A stretch of 61,481 nt of DNA, from positions 2,827,077-2,888,557 of the forward strand of contig CM012954.1 in the NCBI GenBank assembly GCA_000181795.3, read 5' to 3'. This DNA is from Trichinella spiralis (lineage: Eukaryota > Nematoda > Enoplea > Trichinellida > Trichinellidae). The notes beneath the pieces are model-generated. The model was given only the letters and a program-made list of their open reading frames with translations, was not told where the DNA came from and did not search any database. This document shows positions 8,859 through 25,013 of the stretch, piece by piece; within the stretch, counting starts at the first letter, position 1, and each line of letters begins with the position of its first letter. Made by a program: the position numbers and the translations under genes.

Positions 8859-11800
8859 AACATTTTAATCCTATTAAATTTTTCAATTTTCACAACTCAA
8901 ACTATTTTTGCTTTCAGGAAAATTTCAAAGGAAAATTTAAATTTTCAAACTGAAATATTTATGCAAATGCGAATCTTGAAAATCTGCTCATGTTGCTGTT
9001 CAATTAAGCATTTGATCAAAAAACATCACCTTCCGCATTACAGATATAAAAGTATCAACGATGATGTTCAATGACTGACTGACTGACTACCTTGGTTGAC
9101 TTTTCATCGCTGATAAAAAAATGATTCAACACTCAAACGAAGAACATTCAAAACTGACAACTTCAATAATCTCAGCATTCTCCCACAGTAATTTCAAAAA
9201 AACAAACAAACAAAGTATAATAAATAAAACGTTTTTCTGTACTGTAATAAAACACTATCAAGCGATGATATTGGAAAAGTAATTTCATCGAACATGCAAT
9301 CATGAAATTTTGAACCTCATCAAATCTTCATAAAATCAGCAATAGATTAACAGTTTAAATAAAATTACGGATGAAAATTAAAAAAATAAAGAAAAGCTGC
9401 CATCTTGAAACATTGTGCAAATTTAATTTCCTCCGAGATTCACAGAATAATATGGATAAATGTCGCTAATGTAAAGGAAGAAGAAAGTCTTCTTTTTTTT
9501 CAATAAACCCCAAATGAAAACGTTGCTTCATCTGCTTTTCGAATTTTATATTGAAATTAACTGAAAGATACTATGACAATCGTGCTGAGTGCAAGTGAAT
9601 GAAAAATGAACTCAAATACATTGTACAATAATTCAAATTATGCGACACAGATCATAAATCAATTTTCACTCCATTCGCTTGTTTAGCTTGAAATTTAACA
9701 CTGCATATAATCATAGTAAAAAAATTTGAATAAAAAACTATTTCACATTTTTGAATAAGAATCACGTATGAAAACAAGAAATAGAAATTCATCTCCACTT
9801 CTGTGAAAGAGTTGAATTTTTTAATTTGCAAAAGTTTGCAAATTGAACAAAATGAAAACTACTTCCAAGCACATACTGCGCATCAAATGAATGAATTAAA
9901 TTTTCCTGTCTAAATTTTTTTGAAATTTAACAATGCTTGTGAAAGAAAATTGGCTTTCATCGTTATCACAAAAAAACAAAATTTAATAATTATTATTATT
10001 AAAAAAATATTCTCAGAGTTATTTTAAAAATCTATCCATTAATTGCTTAACTTACCAAAATTCAACGAAATTTTGGTTCACCAATTTCTATCTGGTTTGA
10101 CAAAAAGCTTAATAAAAAAGCACTTTTATTTGCATGATGTTGTAAACGTGTGCACATGTGAACAAGAGCAACGTTAACGTTTCACAGACAAAATAAACAT
10201 CCTGTTTCAAACGTGAAAACAAGGCTCATCGATATGCTACTAATAATAATCAAATTTAATGATAATTTCATATTAAAAATACAATGCTTCATCAATAGAT
10301 CAATCAATCACAAACGGGTTCAACAACTCCCATAATTTTAAAAACAAGTGCAACAGAACAGTGCTCACAGGCTAAAAACAAAAAAAACAGTGCTAACAAG
10401 CTAAAATTACTTCAATTTGATCATAACGTAGATTTTTCCCATTAGTTTAATGCATGCTCAATTTTACCGATCAAATAATTAAGATATCTCTGATTTCATT
10501 ATGCCAACAGAGGCCACTGTTATCAAATATTTTGGCAACTGTTTAGTAGAAAGTTCAAAATTTATCAAATTTTGAACTTTACAATCAAAAATAAAACACA
10601 ATATAATTTCATAAACATTATATTGAAACCCAAGTTCTATACAAATGCAGAATTTCAATTCCAAAGCTAAACATACAAGATAATGTGGCATAATAATTTC
10701 TTTTTCAATTACCTAAACAATTTTGCCAGCTTTTGATTTATAAATTATCAGTGATAGTAAAAAGGGCAGTTAATGAATGAAAATTCAAATCATAAATTTC
10801 AGATAAGAAACTTTGAAAATATTCGCCCATGGAAATAAATTAAATTTCATCTTAAATTTAGCAAAATATATGTTATTAAACTGAAATTCATTCCATTAAT
10901 TATTCATTGCATGGAAATTACGTTTTCCCACTCGGAAAATTAAAATTCAGTAACAATAAAAATAAGTTTGATCTAATATACCAACATCTCAAAATTGCGA
11001 AATGCAATATCAATTTTAAAAACACTGATTGCTTAAACTGAAATCATAGCACCATTATCTGACATTCCATTCTTTTATACTTCAGTAAAAAGCAATTTCG
11101 TGCATTACATGTTATTAACTCGTCTTTTACAAAAATGCAGTGAATAATTGGACACTGATTAAAACCGTAAAAGCATGTTAATTAAAGAACTTCAGTAAAT
11201 TTTTTCAATATTTTAAATAATAAAGTAAAGAAAATTCTAATAAGATTCATTTTAAAAAAATATGTGATTATCCTATTCACCACATTCGCGCCGTTTTGTG
11301 TATTCATCATTTCTATTTCACGACAAAGTTGCGTATAATTCTTTAAAATGTACAAAACAGCAGCTATCGAAATGTAGTGTTCAAGCAATAAAAAACCATT
11401 TTAAACAATCGAAAATTCAATGTCTACTTACTGTACAAAATAATTTCATTTCGCTGAACACAAGCTGAATTAATGGCTTCCTTTAAATTCTGGTTGATAA
11501 AAATATGTAATTCAATTCTTCTTTTCAACACTGCAGGATTCTGAGGCCATAATTTGATACTCTACTTTATTATGTTGGAATTCTTCAGTGAATCAAAATG
11601 CGTAAACCGCTAAAACCGACTCTTAAACAACTATCAATGACTGAAACATAAAGTCTAAAAAGAGCGACATTTAATCTATTAAAATAGACAGTGTAAATTA
11701 TTTCAATACCATTTTACTTCTGTTTTTAAATCCAGTTGATAAGCGAGAGGAATTGCACACAAAACTACATATTTAGAACTACGCAACAACTACATAATAA

Positions 11801-13044
11801 TCGAATTTTAAATTTCAATTTTACTTCAAAGTACTGTAATGACGTCAGGTTTGATTCCATTTTATAGTACTTTATTTTCTTTTTGAATATCAAGTACAGT
11901 ACTACAGTCCTTGAAAAGTTTTCTATTTGACAGCTTTGTTACTTTTTTCTCATTTTCTTATATTTTTTTATTATGAAAAAAATTTTTAATTTAAATGGGT
12001 AACTATTATGTTTTCTTATATTTGTAAGATATCTTTGAAAATTAAATACATTTAAATTTGTTTTTTATTGTATCGAATATTTAAAGTTTTTTTTCCACTT
12101 TGGTGTAGTATAATTGAATAACTAATAAATTAATTTCATGCGAAATGTTATTTGGAGTATTTAAAAATATGAAGTTATTTCAAGTTTCTTCACTTGGTAT
12201 GCTTGCCTAATCTTTGCAGATGCAATTTAGAAAAATTTACACTACTTTTTGTTTGTTTCCTGTCATAATGAATGTGTTTGATTGAGTATGAACTGTACTG
12301 AAAGAAGTTTACACTAGTGAATTATTAATTTCAAATGTCTAAGATTCATTAATAAGTTCGACTGTATAGTTTGCTAGACTGGCAACAGTGTTTGCATAAT
12401 GAACGCTTAATGTCAGCACAGTAATCGTTTCGACGGTATTTTTCTTAGCACAGTTGTTACCTTTTCAACTCTCGTCAAATATTGTATGGAATTTTAAAAG
12501 TATTTTAGGATAATGAACAATTAAGTCTTCAAGCCTCTACATGCTACTTGGCTTTTAAATTAACTGACAATTTCTCTTTATTTACATTTTCTGTTAAGCA
12601 AATAAATAAATGATAAACATATGTATGTACATATACTGTGTCATGGGACTACTTTTTATTGCAGCAAAGAGACATTTATTTACTGTGAACGGTGCAGACG
12701 GTGCGCTTTTCTGGTGTGCTTTTTGACTTATTGTTGACTGTCAGTCGTTTGCAGACTGATTTTCTGTTGTACTTTGTATACATTGTCCTTATGCTGCCCT
12801 GTTTATAGATAAGTAAGTGGCTTTTCTAAATTTAGAGATCATTTTCTATTTGTTCATTATGCATTTTATCATTTTTGTTTTCTCAAAATTTGTGCAACTT
12901 ATTTTGCAGCTTATTCCATTTGTATTATCGAAATGCTGTTATTTGTAATGTAGTGATTGCCTTCCAAATGGGCTAGTCGCCGAAAAGAATGTTTTTAATA
13001 TACTGTTTTATACTTCATATGTTTTATTTGGAACAAACGTGTCA
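8859..13044. other. Large AT-rich gene desert upstream of IRE1
   Basis: About 4 kb without a convincing gene on either strand. Contains a short (actg)n run at 9072-9088 and many A/T runs. Open frames such as 10479-10691 (-) and 11182-11388 (-) have no splice support and AT-driven composition. The last few hundred bases (about 12650-13040) are somewhat richer in G+C and probably hold the IRE1 promoter and leader; no TATA box or start site can be placed with confidence. Confidence 0.5.
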
Positions 13045-16853
<3,809 letters not shown>

Positions 16854-17129
16854 CCATTTATCGTGAATAAGCAGGATGTCTTCATAAATGGTTGACGTGG
16901 TGGCCGGCACTGAACTGCGCAACACACGAGCAACGTCGCATTTCTTTTACGCGCAAAGTTTTTCTTTGCAAACTTTTTAAAAGCATCAACAAACAAACAA
17001 ACAAACAAGCTCCAGAACGGCAAGTGAGGTAGGTTTGTTTGTTTGTTTTGCAACATGCTTTCTCAGAACGGGTGTACGATGAAGTCGATTAAAAAAGAAA
17101 AAGAAAAATTGTGTTTATTTGTTCTGCTT
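16854..17129. other. Convergent 3' ends of IRE1 and the zinc-finger gene
   Basis: 276-bp gap between two genes transcribed toward each other. A minus-strand AATAAA lies at 17114-17119, 11 nt past the zinc-finger stop codon. On the plus strand only a variant AATAAG is seen just after the IRE1 stop. It contains (caaa)n and (gttt)n runs. Confidence 0.6.
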
Positions 17130-17746
17130 TCACATGCGATTCATCAAATAACGTGAGCTACCGACGGTGAATGCACGTTCACCACGGTGACTGTACAAAT
17201 GATATTTCAATTCGTGGCTAGTCTTGTAACCACGACAACAAAATTGACAATAGTACGCGTTGCGTGGATCTGGATAATATTTCCCTTGATATGCTGGCTT
17301 TTTTTCCGCCAAGACGGTCTCCTCGGTCGGCTCATCTTCGTCGTCTGAATCGTGCTTGTGATACAACAAATCCGTATACTTCGCAAAGCTACGACCGCAT
17401 CCGCATTTGTATGTGTAAGTTCCTAAACAAAACAAAAATTTGCATTTGCACTTGGATTTGTTTCTATTTCACACGTCATATTTCTTTGCAAACCTTTGTG
17501 CTCTTCGCTGTGCGTTTGCAATTCGGAATAGAAACGAAACGACAAACCACATTTCGCGCATACATACGGCTCTTCGACATCGTGCACACGTTCATGTGCT
17601 TTCAGTGTGCTCAAATAGTTATAAACGAGACCACAAAAACGGCATTTGAAATTCTGTTGATCTGGCGTGTCCAATCTTTCCCGTTCCACAGTAATCACAT
17701 CACTGTGGGCCAGTTGTTCTTGCGGTCCGTCTAGATCTTCAATCAT
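17130..17746 (-). CDS. Four-finger C2H2 zinc-finger protein
   Basis: Two coding exons (17494-17746 and 17130-17422) join in phase across a 71-nt intron to give 181 aa. Four C2H2 units: FKCRFCGLVYNYLSTLKAH..H, YVCAKCGLSFRFYSELQTH..H, YKCGCGRSFAKYTDLLYHK.H (short C-x-C knuckle) and YYCQFCCRGYKTSHELKYH..H. An acidic stretch (DSDDEDEPTEET) lies between fingers 3 and 4. It is probably a nuclear DNA- or RNA-binding protein; the family is too general to name targets. An acceptor (cgtagttttag) lies two bases before the ATG, with a possible donor AAG/gtaagc near 17821, so a 5' UTR intron or a trans-splice site is likely. Poly(A) signal at 17114-17119. Confidence 0.85.
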
Positions 17747-18356
17747 TGCTAAAACTACGTTTAATAACTATAAACCGATATAAACAGCCAACAACACAAC
17801 AAGCTATTTTTTCCGCTTACCTTACTTCAAAATCAAGCTGCTGTCTGACGAATGTTTCCCCCTCTCTCTTCTTGGCTGCTGCTCTTTCAACTAAATTATA
17901 AATACACCAAACGTTGCTACTACTATTACTGCTGCTGCCGACGCTGCAACTGCATTTTTCAAATCACAGCTGCAAGCAGCAGCATTTAAACCAGTTGTTG
18001 TTATCCAACAAATCAAAGCTGAACAACAATCGTCGAACCAATCAATGATTATTGCTTAAGTTGCAATGAACAAAATGCAATTTTATCACTGTTATTGCTA
18101 AACTGAAGCTTGTCAGAAAAAAAAACCAGAACCAAAAATAACATACATTCTTCATTTGCAAAACGATGCATTTTTCAACTTCTTCAACTTGCAGAACTTG
18201 GAAAATTAGTTGCACAGTCGACAATGTTTTTCACACAGAGATGTTATGCATAAAGTGAAATGAAATGACCAACTAAACGAAACATACATATATATATATA
18301 CATACGTGATAATGATCATCTTTCGTTTTTTTTTATCGTTGATCGACAGACTGACT
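17747..18356. other. Intergenic; probable 5' UTR exon of the zinc-finger gene
   Basis: The donor-like AAG/gtaagcgg at about 17821 (-) pairs with the acceptor just 5' of the zinc-finger ATG. The stretch 17870-17990 is rich in CTG/CAG-type triplets. A (TA)n tract is at 18285-18302. No protein gene. Confidence 0.45.
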
Positions 18357-18361
18357 TTATT
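18356..18361 (-). terminator. Poly(A) signal overlapping a stop codon
   Basis: The minus strand reads GAA TAA A, so the TAA stop of the AIRIM-like gene is part of AATAAA. No other close AATAAA is seen downstream. A signal at the stop codon implies a 3' UTR of only a few tens of bases. Confidence 0.5.
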
Positions 18362-18980
18362 CGTCAATAAAATTATCCGAAATACCGTTGATTAAGTAGT
18401 GCACACAAGCCATGATGTGATTGCACTTTTGTTCAAACCAAGCTGGCTGTTTCCAATTCTGTTTTAGCTGCGTCACTTTGGTCAAAGGTGTGAGCGTGTC
18501 GACAAAAAGCACGTCTAAATCAGATTTTCGTCTGTGCAAATCTGCAGAATACATCACGACAATCTCGCTTGCCCACATCTGCAACTGATCCACGGCAGGC
18601 CAAAACGGTGTAGCCAAACGTGCCGATTTTTCCACTTGGTTCTCTGAATGCCAGTTTGCAGTGTTCAGATCTCTCTCCAACTCAGCACAAACATTTTGAC
18701 AGTGAATGACCATTTCCATCAGATTGGCAAATACTGACGTAACTTCCATATCTATTTCAGCCATCAGTGTTGTCTGAAATTCTGGTAACGATGCCAATGG
18801 ACTGCCGTCAAGATCGACCTCTTCGACTGATTGTCTTTGCATTAGAAGATTGCCCAAAAAGTCGATCCGTTCCAAACCGTCAGATTCCATCTCTTTTGCC
18901 AATTCGATCAATCTTCGAATCTGCCTGAACGTTCGTCTAGCTTCGAAAGGATAATTCACATCTCGACCTACTCGACTCAT
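18357..18980 (-). CDS. Probable AIRIM (C1orf109)-like ribosome-maturation factor
   Basis: Single-exon gene, 207 aa, mostly helical and acidic. From memory its layout matches human C1orf109/AIRIM, a ~203-aa protein that works with the AFG2 (SPATA5/SPATA5L1) ATPase complex in late 60S ribosome maturation: a PLASLPEFQTTL segment aligns with ALRAFPDLKERL, a central helix follows, then W..EI...Y...L.RRKSDL aligns with W.QDIE..Y..SYL.RKYLL, and the end is a short helix (CVHYLINGISDNFIDE against ILLNVSFFLEE). Identity is low, so this is an inference from pattern and length. An acceptor (tttttttgatgattag) lies three bases before the ATG, which suits trans-splicing or a 5' UTR intron. The stop codon overlaps AATAAA. 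Confidence 0.55.
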   Translation of the reverse strand: MSRVGRDVNYPFEARRTFRQIRRLIELAKEMESDGLERIDFLGNLLMQRQSVEEVDLDGSPLASLPEFQTTLMAEIDMEVTSVFANLMEMVIHCQNVCAELERDLNTANWHSENQVEKSARLATPFWPAVDQLQMWASEIVVMYSADLHRRKSDLDVLFVDTLTPLTKVTQLKQNWKQPAWFEQKCNHIMACVHYLINGISDNFIDE

Positions 18981-19467
18981 TTGCTAATCATCAAAAAAAA
19001 ACTGCAAACAATACCAAATGTACTGACTGAATCAAGCTAAATTAAAAATACAAATATTGTAATTATAATTAAACATTATGCAAAGTACAGCATTTGAAAA
19101 CGGATTAACACAGATAAATACGTGTATGTGTAGGTTGATTTACTTCAGAAAGGAAAAAAGCAAGGGAAATATAAATATAGGAACTGCTTTCTGAGATACA
19201 GTTCACTACTTTTGGCACAAATAAATCATAAAAGTGCATCTGCACAGAAACAAACAATTACGGATACTTTGGCAAGGAGTTTAAGAAGAGAAAACGTTCT
19301 GAAACACTAACAAGAACAGCAGATTGCTTCATTCATTTAAATTGTAGCACCTAAGGGCCATAACAAAATCATCATGTGTAACAGAATAATGAAAACAGGT
19401 AAGATCTGCAAAAACTTTTTGTGCATTTGTGTCGGTAAATTAAAAAAAACTATCATACTGTGAGCAA
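18981..19467. other. Intergenic, 3' flank of PLOD
   Basis: 487-bp AT-rich spacer between two genes on the same strand. No coding frame. The only strong signal is the acceptor directly before the AIRIM-like start codon. Confidence 0.5.
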
Positions 19468-22400
19468 TCAGGGATCAACAAATGAAACTAAAATGTATCG
19501 AACACCTCTAGTAGTGGGCAGTCCTTCATGCATATGAGTCAAACGACCTGGATGCATGAGCGCCCATCCTACTGGAGAATTCGTCACGGAACAATTATAC
19601 CGAACGTAACGCACACCGCCACCCTTAAAAAAAAGAAATAATTATACATTTTAAATCATAATTATTCTACTACTTCGAAATCTTCGCCCGCTTTGTTCAA
19701 AGCGATATCGACTGTGTACGTAGATGCATCGTGGTGTGGCCGCAACGCTGGCTGCTCGTCCGGTTTATAACGCACAACAAAATTCATGATTGCATGCGGT
19801 GGCTAAAAACAATCATTTTAGCAGAATAAAATTCCTGTCATTTAGAAACGAGATAACCTTGCTGTAATAGCCTATGAATGTCTTTTCTTGCACTGGACGA
19901 ATGTATTCGTCCAAAATGTTCAGCCAGTGACGTTCAAAGTCAACCTGATTCATGTGAATATCTCGTGTTGGAACATTCTCATAACCGCCTGCAAGTCGAC
20001 TGTCCTAAAATTATAAATTTACTTAAATATAAAGCAAAAATTCAATGTTCAATACCAGATTAGAACCAGAAGACCAGCGACCATAATTTTCCATTACTGC
20101 AATCATCTCTTTGCAAAACTGCTTAGAAAATAATGGAAAATGATACACATCAGGGCAAGGCAATTCAAATTCATAATCGTTGCTTAGAGTATCCCAATAT
20201 TTTTCATCCAAATATCGTTCTTCCCATTCCTATTGCAAAAAGTAATAAACTTATTATGAAGACAACATATATCGGGTATTCTTCCTACTCTTCTGTTTTG
20301 GAAAATATTATAAAAATCTGCAAAACGGTTCAATGGATTGTAATTATCAGAAACCATAATATGACCATATTTTTCCGTGTTGTCCACGTACATGAAAAAG
20401 CCCTAAAATTTTCACCGACTTCATTCATCAACGTTCGGAAAAAATTATTCATTCATTTCATACCTTTTCCCGACAAAACTGAGTAAATGACATGTCTGGG
20501 TCATTTTTTCCATTGTAAGAATAAGCGCTGAGTAAAAGACTCAGGCGATCTTTACGAATCAAATATGCTGTACTAAAATGTGGAATATTCCACAAACCTC
20601 TAAAAATACAGTACGTGAATTATTATTACTATTGTTACTAAAAGAAAAGCAATTTTACAATCGTTCACGCTTAGCAATTGAAATATAATCATCTGATCGT
20701 GCATAAAAGCCGTCATCATTGAGGGCACCCCAAAAATTTGACCACAACGCTTCTCCACGGATCATCATTGGTGCTATCAGAGATCTATAATTTTACAAAA
20801 TAAAAATTTGTTAAAGCACAATTTTGTACAAAGTAAAATTCTTGTGTTGATTACTTATTCTTTTCTATTAACGTTTTCAGAGTGCCGGGAAAATCAATTC
20901 TCGCTTCAGCATCAACAACAAATAAATAATCACAACCGCTTTCCAAACAAATATCACTAAAATAAATTATTAAAAAATAATTATTTATAACGCTTCAGAA
21001 TACGAAAATCAAAGATGCCTTAAAAGTTTAAAGTGAATTAAAAATTATGTGCTTGACTTTCGCTTACAGTAATATTATTGACAAAGTATTTGTTTTCCTG
21101 AAATTCAATACTTACACTGCTCGATCTCTTGCATTTCGTTCAGTCAAACTAATCGCAGAATCCGCTTGCACAAAATGGTATTCTCCGTCCATTAAATTAA
21201 CAAAATGTTCCACCTTGACTGCATGAGGCTCGACCTTGTTGAAGATATTCATTAATAATACGAACAACTTATTAGAATTTGCTTACTCGATTGAATATAA
21301 CAATACCGATACGTGATTTCGGATAATCTAGACGAAGAATACTTTCAAAATATTTATCCAAAAAGGGTGTTCCGCTATTGATAAAACATGCCAGTACAAC
21401 AAATGGAAAATCATTTTCCTAAATAAACAAAAATGTACTATTAAATAATTAAAGGGGGAAAAACAAAAAGCCGTTACATTATCCGAGTTCAACTCTAATA
21501 AATCGTCGTTACAAGCTACGCAACCATCAGTGGGATTCCACCAATTACCAATATAATTGCCAAGATAATTCAAGTGCATCTTAAAAGAAAAATAACTCAT
21601 TTAATTTCAATAACAATAAACGTCAATAACTAACTAACTTTGCTCTTTCCATTTCCGTGAATTATTACTGGCTCTGTCCCATACGCCAAATTTGCCAAGC
21701 GAACTTGCCGCATTCGATGTCCACTTGGAGAAAAATCCAAGTCGACATCGTCCACTGCTCCATGGAGATTTTGAAAAATTGCTGACGTTGAATCCAATTT
21801 AATTTTATGTTTTTCACGCAGAGCTGGATCCAAAAATATATGCGTATAGTAGAGCTGATCGTCGTCGTCATCCCTCAAAGATCGCTCGGTTATGATTTTG
21901 TAAATATCGGGTGCATAGCCGATGAATGCACCCGAATTCAAATATCGCTTTCCCGACTTAACAACAGGATATTCCACCTAGAAAAAAAATAAACACTGCA
22001 TTTCCATGAAAAAATGACCACATGCTTTTGATATTACAGCCAAGCTATCATCAGGCCAACAAAATCCCTCGGCAGAGAATAACACATTCGCACCAGATTT
22101 ATAAAATCTTTCCAAAATTATTTCTGCATTCGCATTTATGACAACGTCGTATCTGAAATGCAACCGCATCATTTGGTGTGATAAGAATTATCTAATGGCC
22201 AAATCACCCATCAACAAATAAAATAATTGCGTTCCCATCGTGCTTAAATTCAGTTAACGCATCACGAAGCAAGCGGACTTTTTGCCCACCGCCAACGGTA
22301 CTTTTCACATCTCCCCCATACCACGGGGTATTCAAGCCCAATACCTAAAAATATCTTTCAACTATATGTATTCAGCTTTATTCTATGCTTCATGATACAA

Positions 22401-22763
22401 AAAGAAAAACAAAATTTTTTTAACATTAACAGTTTTAGCATGATTGTCCTGTGGTGAAAATATTTGAAAAAAATGCATAAAATATGCATAGTAAAATAAG
22501 AAAAATAATAACTTCGTTTTATGCAAATACTGAATGTCAAATTTATAAATTGTACGCGCGCTTACGCTGTAATTTAGAGCAAACTGACGCAGTGATCTCG
22601 TTGTACGTAAATATCCGTCTGTTTCTTCAGTTGCTACAGTAAAAACATGCAGCTGATTATCCGAACTGACTAAATTTGCCCTGCTGACCCAAATGAAACC
22701 AAAAATAAACCAGATGATCATAATGATTGAATAGAATACTTTCTCAACCGGAAAACATCTCAT
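19468..22763 (-). CDS. PLOD: Procollagen-lysine 2-oxoglutarate 5-dioxygenase (lysyl hydroxylase)
   Basis: Complete 15-exon gene, 741 aa (human PLODs are ~730): 22566-22763, 22208-22344, 22038-22152, 21639-21977, 21478-21579, 21287-21418, 21116-21234, 20855-20956, 20659-20784, 20464-20599, 20289-20402, 20056-20229, 19858-20004, 19674-19802, 19468-19623. It hydroxylates collagen lysines in the ER using Fe(II), 2-oxoglutarate and ascorbate; family members can also glycosylate hydroxylysine. Seen here: N-terminal signal or anchor helix, glycosyltransferase-like domain ([51 protein letters not shown]), accessory domain ([18 protein letters not shown]), and C-terminal dioxygenase with [30 protein letters not shown], the iron site PHHDAS (His670, Asp672) and THMHEG, and terminal SFVDP. 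Every intron keeps frame. Nematodes have one such gene (let-268), essential for type IV collagen; that link is from family knowledge. Confidence 0.97.
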
Positions 22764-23198
22764 GCTTTACCGTATGCAAAGATTAGAAGGTAGCTTTTTT
22801 TAACAGTAAGTTGTGGCTGTCCTTCACTAATAGAGTGGGATATTGTTGAAAACAATTTTTGTATTTAATTTTCCATTATTTTCAAAATAATGCATTAAAT
22901 TTTCATTTTTCTTTAACAATGGTTAGCATTATGGAAAAAAATTACGGCATCGTGAACTTTTTCTTAGTTTCCATTTATCTTTATCCTTTATGTAGAAGTT
23001 GAACATCATATGAATGGTGTTATACACTCCGAAGAAAATATATAGTCGTGTTTCTGAGAGAGTCCAATATATTTTGCTGCTGATTATACCACAGCAAAAC
23101 GAGCAATTGGTATAATAAAGAAAACTATTATATAAGTCAAATTTCAATTTTAATGTATATTCCTGTTCAAAATAAACGTAAATGTGCTGTTTAAAATA
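22764..23198. other. Intergenic between SDR and PLOD
   Basis: 435-bp AT-rich spacer between two minus-strand genes. An acceptor-like gtaaag sits one base before the PLOD ATG, with a weak pyrimidine tract. No coding region. Confidence 0.5.
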
Positions 23199-24919
23199 TT
23201 AAACCCAATTTTCATTTATCTTGAGCAACTGGCAAGAGAGTTTCCAAAGTTTTCTAGCGGCTTCGTCGTCCATAGCGGCTGCGCTTGGTGTATCTTTTCT
23301 CATATTTCTAAATAAAGTAACCAATTTTTTCATATTGTTTGGATAATTTTTTTTTAATTTTTATTAATTCTTCATCTTTTTTCTTATTCATGACGAAATA
23401 AAAAATAACAATACTACTGGTAATGCTAGATCGTACTGATACAGTAGGCTAAATGTTTTCAGGTTACATTAATTTAATGAAATGCAAACATCATCTATGA
23501 ATGTTTGAATGAAATAAATTTGATTTTAAATGAAAAATCTATGTGCTATAAGAGTTTTGGTTGAAAATAGGTTTTTCTTACTCGTAATAATTTCCCGTAT
23601 CCTCGCCGCATTCATCTGAGCATGCACAGTATACCGTTGTTTGAGAACCTTGATAAACTGTACGGCAGAACAGATGTTGCAGTGGTCGAATAATAAAAGT
23701 GTGAAATACAACCATACTCAACCAATTATGGCGCATCAATTCACTTGGTACTGGTGTTCCAGGGTGAACTATATGAACCGTAACACCCGTACCTAACAGT
23801 GAAGCAATGAATGAGTGTAAAATTTAGAAAATTTAATCTTTCTTCACCTTTAAGTCGATGTGCCAATTCTCTAGCGAACAGCATGTTGCAAAGCTTGCTG
23901 TGAGCGTACGATTTGTATTGTTTGTAACCGTTGTCTGACATAAAATCATCAAATTGAACTCCTTTGCAAAGTCGGTGAATGTCAGAACCGAGAACTATGA
24001 TTCTGCTGGGCGTTGATTTTTTCAACAAATCCATCAAAAGATAGACCAAGTACATGTGACCTGAAAAAAGGTGTTTAATGTATTCAATTTCAATTATTGT
24101 TGTCAAAATTTACCTAAATGATTAACACCAACAGTTTCTTCGAAGCCGTCGACAGTTGTTCTCTTGGGACCCCAATAAGCCGCGTTCAGTATCAAACAGT
24201 CCAATCGTTTTTCACCTGAAGATGAAACTTAATAAAGTCAACTTGGTACAATTGTAAATGAACATTCAATTGATACGTTTTTTAAATTCGTCGACAAAAT
24301 CTTCTATCATTTTTTTGGATGACAAATCAATCTTGAGAACGTAACCCCTTGGTCCATGGTGGATTGTCCAAGCAATGTCGTCCAATTTTTTCTGCGCTTT
24401 TCTCACATCCCTTGCTCCCCAAATCACTTTTCCACCTGAAATTGAAAATATGCAAAGTTAACTGCGCCAATTATCGTTATTCAACGAGACAACAACACTG
24501 CCGAGATGTAGATCAGTTGCGCTCAAGCTTCTCGACACTGTTTAATGTATGCATATGTCGAAGATCTTTGCTTTTGCTTGTTACAAAAGTGGGAAAGTGC
24601 TGAAGAAGTACAAATTCGAAAATACCTCTTGCACAAAGATCCTCCGCAGTAGCAGCACCAATGCCGGCACTGGCGCCAGTTACTAGAACAGTTTTTCCAC
24701 CCTGAGGGAAACGAATCCAAAAAGAGCAAGATCGGAAAATGAAATGCCTGTATTATAGAATAGAGAGGAAATGGAAATTAATGAAATGGAAAATCACTTC
24801 ACATGAAATGGTACGTCACTTACTTGACCGCCTGGGAAATGACATACCAGACGAGCACGCGAACGGCGAGTATAGACGAGCAAAGAGGAATAAATCTGAA
24901 AAATAATTATTATTCAAAA

Positions 24920-24955
<36 letters not shown>

Positions 24956-25013
24956 ACTTTAACAGCTCGCCGATAAGAAATGAAATCACCCAAAATGGTA
25001 CAGAATATTTCAT
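23199..25013 (-). CDS. Short-chain dehydrogenase/reductase (RDH11/WWOX-like)
   Basis: Well-supported exons: 24824-24895 (frame uncertain), 24626-24701, 24277-24435, 24114-24215, 23848-24060, 23582-23792, 23199-23307; a first exon with ATG at 25013 gives roughly 330 aa. The enzyme should reduce or oxidise a retinoid, steroid or other carbonyl with NAD(P)(H). Seen here: the Rossmann motif TGASAGIG, GARDVRKAQ, a DLSS motif, LNAA in place of NNAG, VGVNHLGHMYLVYLL, the catalytic Ser region (RIIVLGSDIHRL), YAHSKLCN with the catalytic Tyr and Lys, VHPGTPVPSEL, QGSQTTVYCA and a C-terminal DEAARKLWKLS. The series QG-x-TTVYCA...LW matches the WWOX/RDH11-14 branch; no WW domains are present. The N-terminal exon (MKYSVPFWVISFLIG) is hydrophobic and may anchor the protein in the ER, but its splice to the next exon has a phase conflict; see the findings. 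Confidence 0.85.
24917..24954. repeat. (AAAT)n microsatellite in the first SDR intron
   Basis: About nine copies of aaat lie immediately next to the donor of exon 1 (minus strand gtattatttattt...). It fills half of the 62-nt intron. Confidence 0.9.
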
